A stretch of 5,303 bases of DNA, from assembly GCA_900756495.1 (NCBI GenBank), contig CAAEKI010000130.1, forward strand, positions 1-5,303, in the 5' to 3' direction. The notes under the pieces were generated by a model. It was given only the letters and a program-made list of their open reading frames with translations, made no database searches and had not been told where the DNA came from. Within the stretch, counting starts at the first letter, position 1. The number at the start of each line of letters is the position of its first letter. Positions 4,024 through 5,303 of the stretch are shown here, one piece after another. The translations under genes and the position numbers were made by a program. The stretch is from an uncultured Oscillospiraceae bacterium. Its GTDB lineage: Bacteria > Bacillota > Clostridia > Oscillospirales > Oscillospiraceae.

Positions 4024-5268
4024 TTGGAAAAAGAAAATATAGCTTCCCAGAAAAGTGGCTTGAAATATTTCCTGGCGGCTCTGGGGCCCGGCTTCATTTT
4101 GGCCTCAACCACCATTGGTCCCGGTTCCATCGTCTCCTCCACAAACGCGGGCGCCAACTTCGGCTATACCCTGTTCTGGTGGTTTATCGTGATGCTGGCC
4201 TTCCGTGCGGTCTTCTCCCTGGCCATGAACCGCTACACCGTGGTCACCGGCCGCCCCCTGATGGTGGGCATCCGGGAGAAGTACGGTAAGGGAGTAGCCC
4301 TGACGGCCGGTATCTTTGCATTTATCGGACAGTGCATCTACGGCATCAGTAACTTCATGGGCTGCGGCCTGGGCATTTCCATGCTTTTTCCCGGCCTCCC
4401 CGTCAAGGTGGGCGGCATCATTGCCCTGATCGTCTGCGCGGCCCTCTACTTCCTTAAGGGCCTGTATCAGAAGGTCGAAAATGTAATGAAGGTTCTGGTG
4501 GCGGTGATGGCCATCATCTTTGTGGTTTCCCTCATTGGCACAGCCGGCATCCCCTACGACGGCACAGTATCCCACAGCTTGGTGGGCATGCCCGCCGGCA
4601 GCATGGCCATCATGCTCTCCCTGCTGGGTACCACCGCTTCTCTGGGCACCTGCGCCTGGGGCTCTTCCCTGGCCAAGGAGAAGGGTTACACGGTTGAGGA
4701 CATCGACCACGGCGGCCTGCGTACCGACGTGGTGGTGGGCGTGATCGCCATCGGCGTGGTCTCCGTGTGCTGCTTCTTTGTGGGCGCCAACCTGCTGCCC
4801 GGCCAGCCCATCAGCAACGGCATGGACCTGGTGAACGCCCTCAGCGGCCTGCTGGGCAGCTTCATCCGTCCCATCTTCGGCATCGGCTTCCTGGCCGCCG
4901 CCATCTCCTCTCTGATGATGGCCCCCAAGCTGGGCATCAACCTGCTGCTTCAGGCCATGGACAAGGACTCCGGCATGGAAAACAAGGCGGAAAACTACAT
5001 CAGCATCCTGATGCTGGTATTTGGCATGGTGGTGGCCCTGCTCTACGGCGGCGCCCCCGCCCAGCTGATGACTCTGGCTCAGATCGGCGGCGTCATCAAC
5101 ACCCCCATCCTGGGCATTATGACCATCCTGCTGTGCAACCGCAAGGACGAGATGGGCCGCTACCGGATCGGCAAGGGCTTTACGGTGGCCCTCACCATTT
5201 CCTACATCTTTATTATGATTACGGTGATCAATAACCTCGTCACCATCATCAAAGGCTTTATGGCATAA
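4024..5268 (+). CDS. Nramp-fold membrane transporter lacking the metal-binding residues
   Basis: A 414-residue inner-membrane protein with about 11 hydrophobic helices, close to the Nramp family length. Homology is clear in TM1, where IGPGSIVSSTNAGANFGY (31-48) aligns with the Nramp DPGN...AGA.FGY signature. Metal-ligand positions differ, however. DPGN reads GPGS (Gly32, Ser35), and the TM6 A-x-x-M-P-H motif reads T-T-A-S-L-G (203-208). The TM3 D-x-x-E proton pair reads Gly107 and Asn110, and the TM6 His is Gly208. A Mn/Fe proton symporter would need these residues. With isomerase-like and hydro-lyase genes alongside, an organic-acid substrate is the better inference, though automated annotation would probably call it a divalent metal transporter. 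Its gap carries the same operator-like motifs as the divergent region. The TTG start is chosen from ribosome-binding-site spacing. Confidence 0.88.
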   Translation: MEKENIASQKSGLKYFLAALGPGFILASTTIGPGSIVSSTNAGANFGYTLFWWFIVMLAFRAVFSLAMNRYTVVTGRPLMVGIREKYGKGVALTAGIFAFIGQCIYGISNFMGCGLGISMLFPGLPVKVGGIIALIVCAALYFLKGLYQKVENVMKVLVAVMAIIFVVSLIGTAGIPYDGTVSHSLVGMPAGSMAIMLSLLGTTASLGTCAWGSSLAKEKGYTVEDIDHGGLRTDVVVGVIAIGVVSVCCFFVGANLLPGQPISNGMDLVNALSGLLGSFIRPIFGIGFLAAAISSLMMAPKLGINLLLQAMDKDSGMENKAENYISILMLVFGMVVALLYGGAPAQLMTLAQIGGVINTPILGIMTILLCNRKDEMGRYRIGKGFTVALTISYIFIMITVINNLVTIIKGFMA

Positions 5269-5303
5269 TATCATTTTCCTTCCGGCGCTGCCACGGCGGG
5301 ACA

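Noticed and set aside
4105..5274. Long open frame of 389 codons on the minus strand under the transporter
   Set aside because: Its product is rich in His, Gly, Ala and Gln with no recognisable domain, and it is the mirror of a clear membrane-protein gene.

Overview
The window looks like part of a Bacillota chromosome, probably a GC-rich gut clostridium of the Oscillospiraceae type. That placement is an inference. It rests on GC-rich codons, strong AGGAGG-type ribosome binding sites, sigma-A promoters, a GTG/TTG start region, and an oxygen-sensitive two-subunit Fe-S hydro-lyase. No RNA gene, CRISPR array or insertion sequence is visible. The locus reads as an organic-acid (probably C4 dicarboxylate) utilisation cassette built around a divergent regulatory region at about 1923-2140.

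Left arm, minus strand, reading right to left: a GntR/FCD transcription factor (1236-1922), then the alpha subunit (387-1220) and beta subunit (1-385, cut by the window edge) of a class I [4Fe-4S] fumarase / tartrate dehydratase-type hydro-lyase. Gaps of 15 nt and 1 nt make this a tight operon. It is preceded by a fully consensus promoter (TTGACA, 17 bp, TATAAT).

Right arm, plus strand: two tandem paralogues of the maleate isomerase / arylmalonate decarboxylase branch of the Asp/Glu racemase superfamily (2141-2884 and 3101-3838, about 48% identical by hand count). These are followed by an 11-helix Nramp-fold transporter (4024-5268). The downstream paralogue has both catalytic cysteines. The upstream one has serine in place of the first, so it cannot use the usual two-cysteine chemistry. 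The transporter keeps the Nramp fold signatures but has lost every metal-ligand and proton-relay residue that I could align.

The divergent region and the gap before the transporter share a composite motif: TGTATACAA, then a TGTA-N6-TGTA direct repeat 30 or 40 bp further on. This suggests one regulator, most simply the GntR protein encoded here, controls all arms. A working model is uptake of an unsaturated or substituted dicarboxylate by the Nramp-like carrier, isomerisation or decarboxylation by the paralogue pair, then hydration by the Fe-S hydro-lyase toward central C4 metabolism. Maleate to fumarate to malate is the simplest case. The sequence supports the enzyme families; the substrate is inferred.
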